From Congzhengia minquanensis (GTDB taxonomy: Bacteria; Bacillota; Clostridia; UBA1381; UBA9506), in contig NZ_JACRSU010000003.1 in the NCBI RefSeq assembly GCF_014384785.1, forward strand, positions 310,001-374,000: a DNA stretch of 64,000 nt, given 5' to 3'. A program made the position numbers and the translations under genes. The notes below the pieces were generated by a model. It had not been told where the DNA came from. It made no database searches and saw nothing but the letters and a program-made list of their open reading frames with translations. Positions 53,325-62,775 of this stretch are shown piece after piece (within the stretch, counting starts at the first letter, position 1; each line of letters opens with the position of its first letter).

Positions 53325-54590
53325 TCAAACCGTTAAAAAGTAGGCGTTTTGGCAAAAAGCCTCCGCTGATTCCGCCGCCTGCATTGTTTCAAACTCTTTT
53401 ATTTTGCAGGCTGTGTAAAAATCTACAAGCTGACGCGGCAAAACCGTGCTGATAAACGGGGAGTCTGCTGCGGCCTGCGCCGCGTCTTTTAAGGAAAGGG
53501 GCAGGCGTTCGCTGTTGCCAATGGCCTCTTGCGTTTCAGCAGGAGGGCAGAGGGGAAGACCGCGGGCAATGCCGTCTAACCCGGCGTTTAAAATCAGGCA
53601 CAGGGCCAAATAGGGGTTTGAAGCTGCGTCCGGCGAGCGCAGGTTTACCGTTGTGCCGCCGGGCGTTTCCTTCACCCGGAGCAGGCTGGTCAAATTTTTG
53701 TAAGACCAGGAAACGTCGTTCGGCGCGCCGGTTCCAAACCGTTCATAGGAGTTGGTGAGGGGGTTTAAAAACACGGTTATTTCCGCGGCGTGGTTCAGCA
53801 CACCGGCAATAAAGCTTTCGCTTACCGCGTTTGCACCGCCCTTTTCCAGCGATATGTTAACATGCAGGCCGCTTGCGGCCTCATTTTCTAAGGGAAGAGG
53901 CAGAAACGAGGCAAACAGCCCGTTTGAAGCCGCCATGGTTTTCACCACCGACTTAAAGGTGATGAAATTATCCGCCGCCAAAAGGGGCGGCGCGCTGTTA
54001 AAGTGAATTTCGTTCTGGCCCGGCCCCTTTTCGTGGTGGGAGGCCGAGGGGGAAATGCCCATTTTTTCTAAGGTGAGGCAAATATCACGACGCACGTTTT
54101 CGCCCTTGTCTAGGGGTGCCACGTCCAGATAGCCTGCATGGTCGAACGGAATGCTGGTGGGGCGGCCTGCGTCGTCCCGCTCAAACAGGTAAAACTCGCA
54201 CTCTGTGCCGATTTGCGCCGTAAGCCCCTTTTTTTTCAGCTTTTGTTCTGTTTGCCGCAGCAGGTTTCGCCCGTCCCCTAAAAAGGGCGTGCCGTCGGAG
54301 CAGCGAATGTCGCAGAACAGCCGCACAACCCGCCCGTGGGACGGCCGCCAGGGCAGCACTTTTAACGTGGCGGGGTCGGGGAACAGGGAAAGGTCCGTAT
54401 CCGTAAAATCCATCATTCCCAAAAGACGGGAGGCATCGAACGATATACCCGTTCGAAATGCCCGGGAAAGCTCACCGGGCATGATGGAAATGTTTTTCAT
54501 GTTTCCAAAAATGTCGCAGAACGCCAAACGGATAAACTTCACGTCGTTTTCCGATACAAACTGCAGCACCTCTGATTGTGTATAGTCCAT
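53325..54590 (-). CDS. glnA: Glutamine synthetase, short type I
   Basis: 421 residues from ATG 54590, which overlaps the GH78 stop (TAATG). The N-terminal beta-grasp domain MDYTQSEVLQFV precedes the catalytic barrel: TECEFYLFE, GQNEIHFN, GLHVNISL, the ATP/ammonium region and NLRSPDAASNPYLAL. The usual adenylylation-loop Tyr segment is absent (NLTSLLRV), so no covalent regulation is expected. Shorter than the common 440-470 residues. Makes glutamine for the glutamate synthase encoded further right. Translational coupling to a rhamnosidase gene is unusual. Confidence 0.93.
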   Translation of the reverse strand: MDYTQSEVLQFVSENDVKFIRLAFCDIFGNMKNISIMPGELSRAFRTGISFDASRLLGMMDFTDTDLSLFPDPATLKVLPWRPSHGRVVRLFCDIRCSDGTPFLGDGRNLLRQTEQKLKKKGLTAQIGTECEFYLFERDDAGRPTSIPFDHAGYLDVAPLDKGENVRRDICLTLEKMGISPSASHHEKGPGQNEIHFNSAPPLLAADNFITFKSVVKTMAASNGLFASFLPLPLENEAASGLHVNISLEKGGANAVSESFIAGVLNHAAEITVFLNPLTNSYERFGTGAPNDVSWSYKNLTSLLRVKETPGGTTVNLRSPDAASNPYLALCLILNAGLDGIARGLPLCPPAETQEAIGNSERLPLSLKDAAQAAADSPFISTVLPRQLVDFYTACKIKEFETMQAAESAEAFCQNAYFLTV

Positions 54591-56938
54591 TATTCCACAT
54601 CCTTTACGATGGTATAGGTTCCGCCTTCCAAATCGCAGCACGTACCGCCGCGCAAAAATGAATATCCTTTTGGCAGAACAATTTGGCCGTGAATGGTTTC
54701 CGGCGCGGTAACGCTGAGCACAATGGTGTTTATAGCGCCGCCTGCGTCAGTGTTTCGAATTTTGTTTACAAAGTCGTCTACGTTCCGGTCTGCACGTTTC
54801 CAGCCCACAGAAATTTTTCCGTCGGGTGCGGTAAACTCGGCTTTGGCAAACGCAAGTCCGTCCACAAATGAGGGGCAAACGTCCGCCCGGCGCACGTCGT
54901 CTGCATTGGGATTAAAGCGCAGTCCGGCCAAAGATTTTACAAACCAGCTGGCAATATCGCCCAAAAAATGGTGGTTTAAGGAAGGTATGTGTGCCGTTTC
55001 ACCCTCTTGAAAGCTCAAATCCTTTTCAAAATTCTCGTATAACGTAGTAGCACCATCCTTTACCCATTGACCGTAACCAGGGTAAGTGTCATTTGTAATC
55101 ATGGCGTATGCTAGTTCGCTTTCTCCCAGAGCGGACAGCACGTGGAATAGATAGCGGAGCCCGATCATGCCGGAGCTTAAGTGATCATTTTTCTCATGAA
55201 TCATATCTAAAAGCACTTGCTTTGCCTGGGGAATCTCTTCGTCCTTAAACAGCCCCAGTGCTAAAAACAGCGCCTGAGAGGTCTGGCAGTTTCCGGCCGC
55301 GGTGCAGGTTTTAGGATCCATTAAATTGATGCGGAGGGCATTTAAAAGGTTTCCCGCAATGTGTGCCGCAAATCGCGCCTGGGGGAGAAGTCCCACTTGC
55401 TCAAACAGGAAAGATGCCTTGTTTGCCATATCGAATACGATAGCACTATCGGTAAGTTCTAGGGGTGCATCTGCCGAGTTAGTGGCGGCAGTGCCATCCT
55501 CCATGGGCTGGAGCCAGTCACCAAGACCAATGGCCAAAAGCCCCCGTTCGTCAAACTGGGTCGTGGCGTAGTGAAGATAGCGCATAATCATGGAGGCGTT
55601 GTCGATTATAATCTTTTTATCGCCGGTGTATTGATACGTGTAGTAGGGCAGGTTCACAATAACCGAATCCCACGCGGGGCCGTTGCCCCATTCAAAGCCC
55701 CAGCCGCCAGTGGGCACTATGCCGGGAACTGCGCCGTCCTCTCTTTGGCAGGCACGGATGTTTGCCAGCCATTCTGCAAAGCTTTTTTCTGCGCCCAGCC
55801 ACTGGAGCATGTGCTCGGCAGACATGGAAGCGTCTCCCGTCCAGCCGTTTTTTTCCCGATGGGGGCAGTCTGTGGGAAAGTAGTAAAAGTTTGCAAGGTC
55901 TGAGCGGTGGGCCATTTCATATAATTTGTTCACGGTGCTGTCAGAGCAGGAGAAGCTGCCCCGCACCGGAAGGTCTGAGTGCATTTCAAGATAGGTCAGC
56001 GCATCCTTTGTGGCCTGATCTTCCGATAGGCCCTCCACAAACACATACTGAAACCCGTGGTAGGTAAAGCACGGCACAAACTCGGCCTCGCCGCCGCGAC
56101 AGATGTAAACGTCTTTTTGGTTATATTTTTGATAAATATCCCAGCTTTCGGGGCGGACAAAGGAAATATTTTCTAGATAGGGCTTTTTGTCCATCAATAT
56201 TTCCACATGCGTCATGGTGATTTTTTGACCCGGCCTGCCGTTTATCTTTAAGCGGCACACACCGGCGGTGTTCACCCCGAAGTCGTAAATATATCCGCCG
56301 GTACACTTAAAAATGTTCACCGGTTTTATTTCGGCAGACACCGCGATGGGTTCGGCCTCACATAGCTTGGGCGTGCCTCTGGGAGCGTCAGCGGATTGGG
56401 CGGGCTGCCAGGAAGAGTCGTCAAACCCCGGTTCGCTCCAGCCGGGAAGCTCTAAATTTGCGTCGTACCAGCACCCCATGCGCAGGTCGTCGAAAGTGAT
56501 GGGGGAGGGATGTGTAACAAAGGTTTCGTCTGCTGAGAAAAGCTCCTGGCCGTTTGCTGTTAAGGTCATGGCGAACTTAACGCTGCTGCGCCAGCTTGCT
56601 TTTTCAAAATCCCAAATAAAGCCGCCAAATGCGTTATGCATGCCATTGCCCAGCATTACGCCAATCACATTTTCTCCCTCGGTAAGATAATCTGCTACGT
56701 CGTAGCAGTCAAAATAGCAAAGGTCGTCCGGCGCGCTGATATAGGGTGCCAGCGGCCCTTTGGTAATGTTTTTGCCGTTCACATACAGCTCATAAAATCC
56801 CAGACCGCAAATGGTAATTTTAGCCCACCGGGGTGTATTGTCCAGCGTAAAGCGTTTGCGGAACAGCGGCGCGTTTACGTGGTGGTCGAAGGTACACATT
56901 TGGTCGTTCGCCTTGATAAAATTCATTGACAGGTTCAT
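54590..56938 (-). CDS. Alpha-L-rhamnosidase, GH78
   Basis: 782 residues, no signal peptide. N-terminal beta-sandwich domains (about 1-300), including the FYELYVNGKNITKGPLAPY segment, precede the (alpha/alpha)6 catalytic barrel (about 325-690). The signature YFPTDCPHREKNGWTGDAS (near 352) contains the catalytic region with the general-acid position, and YQYTGD with GLGDWLQP follow. A C-terminal beta-sandwich domain ends the protein. It removes terminal rhamnose from pectin fragments, flavonoid or saponin glycosides inside the cell. First-gene partner: the heparinase-like gene 53 bp upstream. Confidence 0.92.
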   Translation of the reverse strand: MNLSMNFIKANDQMCTFDHHVNAPLFRKRFTLDNTPRWAKITICGLGFYELYVNGKNITKGPLAPYISAPDDLCYFDCYDVADYLTEGENVIGVMLGNGMHNAFGGFIWDFEKASWRSSVKFAMTLTANGQELFSADETFVTHPSPITFDDLRMGCWYDANLELPGWSEPGFDDSSWQPAQSADAPRGTPKLCEAEPIAVSAEIKPVNIFKCTGGYIYDFGVNTAGVCRLKINGRPGQKITMTHVEILMDKKPYLENISFVRPESWDIYQKYNQKDVYICRGGEAEFVPCFTYHGFQYVFVEGLSEDQATKDALTYLEMHSDLPVRGSFSCSDSTVNKLYEMAHRSDLANFYYFPTDCPHREKNGWTGDASMSAEHMLQWLGAEKSFAEWLANIRACQREDGAVPGIVPTGGWGFEWGNGPAWDSVIVNLPYYTYQYTGDKKIIIDNASMIMRYLHYATTQFDERGLLAIGLGDWLQPMEDGTAATNSADAPLELTDSAIVFDMANKASFLFEQVGLLPQARFAAHIAGNLLNALRINLMDPKTCTAAGNCQTSQALFLALGLFKDEEIPQAKQVLLDMIHEKNDHLSSGMIGLRYLFHVLSALGESELAYAMITNDTYPGYGQWVKDGATTLYENFEKDLSFQEGETAHIPSLNHHFLGDIASWFVKSLAGLRFNPNADDVRRADVCPSFVDGLAFAKAEFTAPDGKISVGWKRADRNVDDFVNKIRNTDAGGAINTIVLSVTAPETIHGQIVLPKGYSFLRGGTCCDLEGGTYTIVKDVE

Positions 56939-56991
56939 TATGTTCAGTCACCTTTCCGCCCATGTTTTGGGCTGTGTTGTCTGCCGTCCCG

Positions 56992-58692
56992 TTAAAAAGA
57001 GCCGGCCGATTTTTCTATAATAAATGTGACAGAGCTGCCAGGCGTCTGCCGTCCTAACCGAAAATCGATGAGATAAGCCGTTTCTTCCGGCTTCATGTCC
57101 ATTTTACAAATGCTGAGCCGGGGGGTAAACACCTCTTTTGACACGTACACCTCGGCCTTTACACCGCAGACAATGGTGAAGTCTGCAATTTTTACTACGC
57201 CGCCCCCCAGCATTTTCGGCTCAATACGGGTGACAAACCGTTCGGTGAAATCGTTGATTTCGCCGGATAGGGTGTCGGTTACAATCAGCGCTGCGTCGCT
57301 TATGGTAAAGCTCCGCTGGAAGGAGTTTAAGCCCGGCGCGCTGTAGGCTTTGGAAAGCTCTAACCGAAAGCCCGCCTCCGTGTGGGACAGCACCTTCGCA
57401 CTGTAAGCTTCCCCTGCCGGCTGAGGCTTTCCGTCAATCATGGGCACGCTGTGCCCCCGGGAGGAGGCGCAAAGGTCATTTTCGCGCTTTTCGCCGAAAT
57501 AGCCGTTATAATATTCTGGCCAGCCTAAATCGTCTAAAATAAAATTGCCGCCGGAAAACAAAACAAAGCTGCCTAAATCGCAGTGGTTGTGCGGCTCGGC
57601 ATTGCTGCCGCCCTTTGCGGCAAAATAAAGCCGATGCTTTTTGTTGATATACCAGCCAGAGTCCTCTAAAAAATAACAGCTTCTGTCATAGGTTCCTTCC
57701 GTTTCTAATTTTTCGTCATACCAGAAAAAGTTGCGGATTAGTGCGCAGAAGTGGTGGCGAATGTCGTCGCCGAACACTGCCTCATATTTTGCGTCGGGCA
57801 CGGTTACCGAAGAAAATTTCTTCTTTAAATAATGCAAAAGCCCAATGTCGAACCTTAAATTGTGGGGCGCGTCAGCAAAGGGCAGAACATAGTCTGCCGT
57901 GATGTGGGCCTTTTGGGCAAATTCCGCCATGCGCCGCACCTTTTCGCCGGAAAGCAGGTTTAGCCGCCCGTTGGTATATTCACAAATTAATTCCGCGCTG
58001 TAAACGAAAAAACCAAACCCATATTGCCAGTAGAGCGGACCCTCTAAGCAGCCGCCGTCATTTTCATAGCTGTCTAAAAAGGTCTGAAGCGAGGCAAGCA
58101 CCCGGTTTTCAATGGTGTTCCACACGTCGCTTAGCCCCAGATAAATCACGGCACAGGCAATGGAGCCTGCGCACACGGCAGACCAGTTGTTTTTCGGCCA
58201 GGTTATGTCGGTTTTCACATAAGGCGCAATTACCCTGCGCTGAATTTCAGAAACGGCACGTGTTCGTACAAAGGGGGCAATTCGGTCTCCCAGCAAATAG
58301 AGAATTTCGCTCAGCGTGAACGCAGTTTCCGTGGAAAACAAATCCAGGTTTTCCGCGGCTTCTTTTGGCGTTTTGTCCTTAGCAATATGAGCGGGGAACG
58401 ACCACGAGAACTCGTCTAAAACTGCCCAGACGGCATCCTCCAGCGCAGAAATCCATTTGCCGTCGGCCTCATAAAGGCTCATAACTGCAAACACGTTTAA
58501 GCGTTTGCGGTGCTCAATATAAAGCGCTTCATATTCCGTTCTGCTGCCCGTTTCGTGAAACAGGCGGAATTTTGAATAGGGCAGACAGCCGGCGGTTGTG
58601 TTGATTAGCTCCTCCGCCGTCTTTTTTATGGGCGCAATCAATTTTTTTGTGTGCCTGCCTGCCGGCAGCTTTGTCTGAAACTGGTTATACAT
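56992..58692 (-). CDS. Heparinase II/III-like protein (polysaccharide lyase-type)
   Basis: 566 residues, no signal peptide. A helical toroid half (about 1-310, ETGSRTEYEAL to ALIRNFFWYDEKL) is followed by the beta-sandwich half with NAEPHNHCDLGSFVLFSGG near residue 365, where the conserved Asn/His/Tyr residues of this fold reside. Such proteins cleave uronic-acid-containing polysaccharides or short oligosaccharides. The position before a rhamnosidase suggests that its substrate is a rhamnose/uronate oligomer. Substrate is inferred. Own promoter at 58762-58790; the ribosome site is GGGAGGG. Confidence 0.85.
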   Translation of the reverse strand: MYNQFQTKLPAGRHTKKLIAPIKKTAEELINTTAGCLPYSKFRLFHETGSRTEYEALYIEHRKRLNVFAVMSLYEADGKWISALEDAVWAVLDEFSWSFPAHIAKDKTPKEAAENLDLFSTETAFTLSEILYLLGDRIAPFVRTRAVSEIQRRVIAPYVKTDITWPKNNWSAVCAGSIACAVIYLGLSDVWNTIENRVLASLQTFLDSYENDGGCLEGPLYWQYGFGFFVYSAELICEYTNGRLNLLSGEKVRRMAEFAQKAHITADYVLPFADAPHNLRFDIGLLHYLKKKFSSVTVPDAKYEAVFGDDIRHHFCALIRNFFWYDEKLETEGTYDRSCYFLEDSGWYINKKHRLYFAAKGGSNAEPHNHCDLGSFVLFSGGNFILDDLGWPEYYNGYFGEKRENDLCASSRGHSVPMIDGKPQPAGEAYSAKVLSHTEAGFRLELSKAYSAPGLNSFQRSFTISDAALIVTDTLSGEINDFTERFVTRIEPKMLGGGVVKIADFTIVCGVKAEVYVSKEVFTPRLSICKMDMKPEETAYLIDFRLGRQTPGSSVTFIIEKSAGSF

Positions 58693-58761
58693 TGGCGTTT
58701 GTCCCTCCCGCGCTTTTGCCGCGTCATAAATTTTTCCTTTTTATTATATCAAATATATTTC

Positions 58762-58790
58762 ATTATACCAAATCCTGCACCTGTTTTCAA
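58762..58790 (-). promoter_or_regulatory. Promoter of the heparinase-GH78-glnA run
   Basis: On the minus strand, TTGAAA (58790-58785) and TATAAT (58767-58762) are 17 bp apart, 70 bp upstream of the heparinase start. It is the only strong promoter seen ahead of glnA. Confidence 0.75.
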
Positions 58791-58813
58791 TGCTGTTTTC
58801 AAAAAAATGCGCG

Positions 58814-58840
58814 AAAAAAAGGCCGGCAAACCTGCCGGCC
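58814..58840 (-). terminator. Terminator of the glutamate synthase operon
   Basis: On the minus strand, GGCCGGCA (58840-58833) pairs with TGCCGGCC (58828-58821) over a 4-base loop, followed by seven T residues (58820-58814). Confidence 0.95.
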
Positions 58841-58851
58841 CGTTGACGCAT

Positions 58852-59574
58852 TTAGTTTTTGGTATACATCTGTTGATACGGATTTTTCGAGTCCGGCGTG
58901 AGTACAAAAAAGTCGGACGAGATAATGGCTTCAAAATCCTCGCCGAATAGGGCGCAAAACTCGGCAATGTCGGCCTCAATTTCTTTTAAGTCCGCCTTAG
59001 TGGCTTTCACAGCGCAAACCTGCTTCGGCAAGTTTTTCGGCGGTGTGTTTCCCCTTAAAAACATTTTGCCGCCGTGCATGCCCGTTCCGCAGAAATTTTT
59101 CACCGGAGCGCCGCCGTCTGCGCCCAGGCCCAGAACAATAATCCTGCCGCCGGCCTGATATTCGCCCAAAAAGCTCCCCGCCGTTCCGCCTATTACGATT
59201 ACGGGGATTTTTTCGTGGTATTCCTTCATGTGAATTCCGGCCCGGTAGCCCGTGTTGCCGCGGACAAATATTTTGCCGCCTCGCATGGCATAGCCTGTCG
59301 CGTCTCCCGAGGAACCGTGGATGACAATTTTGCCGTCGTTCATGGTGTCGCCCGTGGCTTCCTGGGCGTTGCCAAACACCGTAATTTCCCCGCCGTTTAA
59401 ATATGCTCCCAGGGCGTTTCCCGGTGTTCCGTGAAGTTCAATTTGCTTTTGCTCCAGGCCGCTTGCGATATACCGCTGGCCAATGCAGTTGTTAATTATA
59501 ATTTTTTGTTCACTTGCCTGGCGCACCTTTTGGTTCAGGTCAGAAAAATGCATGGAATTTGCTTCAATAATCAT
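58852..59574 (-). CDS. Glutamate synthase GXGXG (C-terminal) domain protein
   Basis: 240 residues corresponding to the beta-helix GXGXG domain that ends the large subunit of glutamate synthase. Repeated glycine motifs are visible: GTPGNALGAYLNGGEI, GSSGDATGYAMRGGKI, GNTGYRAGIHM, GGTAGSFLGEYQAGG, GTGMHGGKMFLRG. It helps form the ammonia channel and holds the complex together. It is the last of five genes of a split synthase, with its start overlapping the upstream oxidoreductase by 4 bp. Confidence 0.92.
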   Translation of the reverse strand: MIIEANSMHFSDLNQKVRQASEQKIIINNCIGQRYIASGLEQKQIELHGTPGNALGAYLNGGEITVFGNAQEATGDTMNDGKIVIHGSSGDATGYAMRGGKIFVRGNTGYRAGIHMKEYHEKIPVIVIGGTAGSFLGEYQAGGRIIVLGLGADGGAPVKNFCGTGMHGGKMFLRGNTPPKNLPKQVCAVKATKADLKEIEADIAEFCALFGEDFEAIISSDFFVLTPDSKNPYQQMYTKN

Positions 59575-60803
59575 GACTTGGCACCTCCTAAAATAACGTC
59601 GCGCTTTTGTCTGGAAAAGGCCATCAGACCGGGACTGCGGCGAATTAAATCAAAATCAATGGTATCTAAAGGCGTTTGGTTTCGGATGAGGGAAGTGTAG
59701 ATGCCCGAACGTGTCACGTCGCCGATAATGATAAAACCTTTTAAAAGTCCGTCCTTCACCACCAGTTTTTTATAGGCATTTTCCGATTTTTCAACGTACG
59801 CTATGCCGTCGTAAGAGCCGGCAGTGACTAAGTGAAGACCAAAAAAGCCGGCAGCGTTAATGGGAATTGCGTTGTCATAAACTGCTTGGCCTAAGGCCAT
59901 GTTGACACCGGCGCAATGTCCCTGCATGTAGGCGTTGGGCAGCAAAGCCAAAATTTTATTCTGTCCGGTGGTGAGATCGCGGCTTACGGTGCAGTCCCCG
60001 GCAGCAAAAATGTTTGTAAATTCTGTTTGCTGACGATTGTTGGTCACAATGCCGCGCTTTGCGTCTGCTCCTAAATTGCATATCAGTGAAGTGTTTGGCC
60101 GCACGCCAACAGCCACTACCAAAACGTCAAACTCAATTTCCCTGCCGCTTTTCAAAAACGCCTTTTTTTCCTCAAACCGCGATGCACCATCGGCCAAAAC
60201 AAAGTTTATACCGTGGTGTTCCATTTGCCTTTGCACAATGGCGGCTGCATCTTCGTCTAACACGTTGGGCAGAATCCGGTCTGCCAAATCCACCACGGTT
60301 ATTTTGCCTGCCAAACCGGCAATGCCTTCGGCACATTTTAGCCCAATCAGTCCGGCGCCTAAAATTAAAACGCGTGATTTTGGCTTAAGCGCCTGTTCTA
60401 ATGCTTCTGCATCGGACAGGGACATAAAGGTGAATTTATTTTGCACTGTGCTCAGACCGTCGATGGGAGGAACGGCGGGGGAGGAACCTGTGGCAATCAG
60501 CAGCCTGTCGTAGGAAAGTTTTCTGCTGTCTGACAGCGTGACGGTTTGTTCCTTTTCGTCAATTTTTTCACATTCCGTTCCGAAAAAAACCGTGCACCCG
60601 TTATCTTCATAAAATGAGTCCGGGCGGTATTTCATTTTTTCCTTGGTGGTCTGGCCGCACAACAAATAGCTGATAAGCGGACGCGAATAGGTGTGATGGG
60701 ACTCGTTTGAAACAATAGTGATGTCCCCCTCTTTATCCACAGTTCTGATTCCCTCAACGGCGCCAATTGCTGCTGCGGAATTTCCGATGATTACATAACG
60801 CAT
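59571..60803 (-). CDS. NAD(P)/FAD-dependent oxidoreductase subunit
   Basis: 410 residues with two dinucleotide-binding folds: FAD at the N-terminus (VIIGNSAAAIGAVEGIR) and NAD(P)H in the middle (RVLILGAGLIGLKCAEGI near 149). The FAD-ribose GDCTVSRDL motif is near 267. It resembles NADH-rubredoxin or nitrite-reductase-type flavoproteins. In the operon it probably supplies electrons from NAD(P)H, via the ferredoxin subunit, to the synthase, a role played by the beta subunit in classical enzymes. That role is inferred from the operon. Confidence 0.88.
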   Translation of the reverse strand: MRYVIIGNSAAAIGAVEGIRTVDKEGDITIVSNESHHTYSRPLISYLLCGQTTKEKMKYRPDSFYEDNGCTVFFGTECEKIDEKEQTVTLSDSRKLSYDRLLIATGSSPAVPPIDGLSTVQNKFTFMSLSDAEALEQALKPKSRVLILGAGLIGLKCAEGIAGLAGKITVVDLADRILPNVLDEDAAAIVQRQMEHHGINFVLADGASRFEEKKAFLKSGREIEFDVLVVAVGVRPNTSLICNLGADAKRGIVTNNRQQTEFTNIFAAGDCTVSRDLTTGQNKILALLPNAYMQGHCAGVNMALGQAVYDNAIPINAAGFFGLHLVTAGSYDGIAYVEKSENAYKKLVVKDGLLKGFIIIGDVTRSGIYTSLIRNQTPLDTIDFDLIRRSPGLMAFSRQKRDVILGGAKS

Positions 60804-60806
60804 ATT

Positions 60807-61244
60807 TTAGCCCTCCTCCCGTTCTTCAAATACAATTGCGCGGTTCGGACAGCCGGCCACGCACGCCGGCTCCCCGTTAGTTGTTTGCGCACACAATTCG
60901 CACTTTTGCACTGCTGTACCCTCGCCTGGCACAATTGCCCCATAGGGACAGCTTAAAATGCAGGTAAAGCACCCCACACACTTGCCGCTGTCGATGGAAA
61001 TGAGTCCGTTGCGTTGCGTGAGCGCACCGGTGATGCAGGCTTTCACGCACAGGGGGTCTTCACAGTGACGGCACGAAACTGCAAAGCAAATGCCGTCGGC
61101 TTCTTCTATCTGAATTCTTGGATGAATTTTTACACCTTTTAACGCGCTTACCATGTCTTGACTGCCGGAGTTTGCAAAAGCGCAGTTATATTCGCAAAGA
61201 TGACAGCCCAAACACCAGTCTTCGTTTACATAAACTCGTTTCAT
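60807..61244 (-). CDS. Polyferredoxin-type 4Fe-4S electron transfer protein
   Basis: 145 residues, rich in Cys. Cysteine groups visible are CLGCHLCEYNC, CRHCEDPLCVKAC, CVGCFTCILSCP and CELC...CVAGCP, enough for up to four clusters, the HycB/DMSOR-beta-like arrangement. It probably carries electrons between the flavoprotein (3 bp downstream) and the FMN synthase subunit (25 bp upstream). Confidence 0.9.
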   Translation of the reverse strand: MKRVYVNEDWCLGCHLCEYNCAFANSGSQDMVSALKGVKIHPRIQIEEADGICFAVSCRHCEDPLCVKACITGALTQRNGLISIDSGKCVGCFTCILSCPYGAIVPGEGTAVQKCELCAQTTNGEPACVAGCPNRAIVFEEREEG

Positions 61245-61269
61245 CGTTTAAAACCCTGCCTTTCTTTTT

Positions 61270-62775
61270 TTATTCTCCAGCATGTTTAATCCCCAAAATT
61301 GCAAGTTCTTTTTCGGTAAGTCCCACACCCCGGAGCATGAGCCGGTTGCCCCGCAGGGCTTCGATGGAGTTAATGCCCATGCCGCCCATCATTTCTTTTA
61401 TCTCATGTGTCCAGGCATTTACCAGATTTACCAGCCGGTTTTTGCCAATTTCAGGGTTTAACCGTTTCACCAAATCAGGCCGCTGGGTGGCAATGCCCCA
61501 GTTGCACCTGCCCCCCTGGCAGGACCTGCACAAATGGCACCCTAAGGCCAAAAGGGCCGCCGTGCCGATATATACCGCGTCGGCACCTAAGGCAATTGCT
61601 TTCACCATGTCTGCGCTGGAGTGGATGCTGCCGCCCACAACGATTGACACGTTGTCGCGGATGCCCTCCTGGCGGAGCCGCTCATCTACGCTGGCCAAAG
61701 CCAGCTCAATGGGAATGCCTACGTTGTCGCGGATTCGGGTGGGCGCCGCGCCTGTGCCGCCGCGAAACCCGTCGATGGCAATAATGTCCGCGCCGCTTCT
61801 TGCAACACCGCTGGCAATGGCCGCCACGTTGTGCACCGCCGCAATTTTCACAATTACGGGCTTTTGATAGTTGGTGGCCTCTTTTAAAGAAAACACCAGC
61901 TGCCTAAGATCTTCAATGGAATAGATGTCGTGGTGGGGAGCGGGGGAAATGGCGTCGCTACCCTCTGGAATCATGCGGGTTTTCGCAACGTCGCCCACAA
62001 TTTTTTCGCCGGGTAGATGACCGCCGATGCCCGGCTTTGCGCCCTGGCCCATTTTAATTTCAATTGCCGCGCCGGCGGAGAGAAAATCCTTGTGCACGCC
62101 AAACCGGCCCGACGCCACCTGAACAATGGTGTTTGCGCCATATTCATAAAAATCTTCATGGAGGCCGCCCTCGCCGGTGTTGTAATAAATGCCCAGCTCT
62201 TTGGCTGCCAACGCCAAGCTCTTGTGGGCGTTATAGCTAATGGAACCGTAAGACATGGCGGAAAACATTACCGGGGTGGAAAGCGTGAGGGATGGGGTGC
62301 GGTTGTCAACAATGTCACCGTTTTCGTCCCGTTCAATGCGGCTTGGTTTTGCGCCCAGGGTAACTTTGGTTTCCATCGGTTCCCGCAAAGGGTCTATGGA
62401 GGGGTTCGTCACCTGGGACGCATTGATGAGAATTTTATTGAAATAAACAGGAAAATCTTTGGGATTGCCCATGGAGGAGAGCAAAACGCCGCCGCTTTCG
62501 GCCTGTTTATATATTTCAGTAATGGCGTTGCTGTCCCAGTTTCCGTTTTCCCGGAAGGTGTGGTCGGTCTTCACAATTTTCAGTGCCCGGGTTGGGCAGA
62601 GCGAAACGCACCGGTGGCAATTGACACATTTTGCACTGTCGGAGAGCACGATGCCTGCTTCTTCATCAAACGTATGCGCTTCGTTGGCGCATTGGCGCTG
62701 ACACACCCGGCAAGCAATGCATTTGTTTGTGTCGCGTATGATTTCATATTCAGGATAGAGAAAATTAATTGGCAT
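61270..62775 (-). CDS. FMN-dependent glutamate synthase catalytic subunit with N-terminal ferredoxin domain
   Basis: 501 residues from the ATG at 62775, 8 bases after GGAGG; a GTG at 62784 overlaps that site. Two 4Fe-4S motifs come first (C19/C22/C25/C29 and C50/C53/C56/C60), then the FMN TIM barrel: PVMFSAMSYGSIS, GEGGLHEDFY, KIGQGAKPGIGGHLPG-like segment, and the 3Fe-4S region CHLCRSCQGGRC. It corresponds to the archaeal-type stand-alone GltB core that joins ammonia and 2-oxoglutarate to make glutamate. It overlaps the amidotransferase gene by 11 bp. Confidence 0.93.
   Translation of the reverse strand: MPINFLYPEYEIIRDTNKCIACRVCQRQCANEAHTFDEEAGIVLSDSAKCVNCHRCVSLCPTRALKIVKTDHTFRENGNWDSNAITEIYKQAESGGVLLSSMGNPKDFPVYFNKILINASQVTNPSIDPLREPMETKVTLGAKPSRIERDENGDIVDNRTPSLTLSTPVMFSAMSYGSISYNAHKSLALAAKELGIYYNTGEGGLHEDFYEYGANTIVQVASGRFGVHKDFLSAGAAIEIKMGQGAKPGIGGHLPGEKIVGDVAKTRMIPEGSDAISPAPHHDIYSIEDLRQLVFSLKEATNYQKPVIVKIAAVHNVAAIASGVARSGADIIAIDGFRGGTGAAPTRIRDNVGIPIELALASVDERLRQEGIRDNVSIVVGGSIHSSADMVKAIALGADAVYIGTAALLALGCHLCRSCQGGRCNWGIATQRPDLVKRLNPEIGKNRLVNLVNAWTHEIKEMMGGMGINSIEALRGNRLMLRGVGLTEKELAILGIKHAGE

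Noticed and set aside
61118..61867. 249-residue plus-strand open frame opposite the ferredoxin and FMN subunit genes
   Set aside because: Antisense to conserved Fe-S genes; codon-bias shadow without a start signal.
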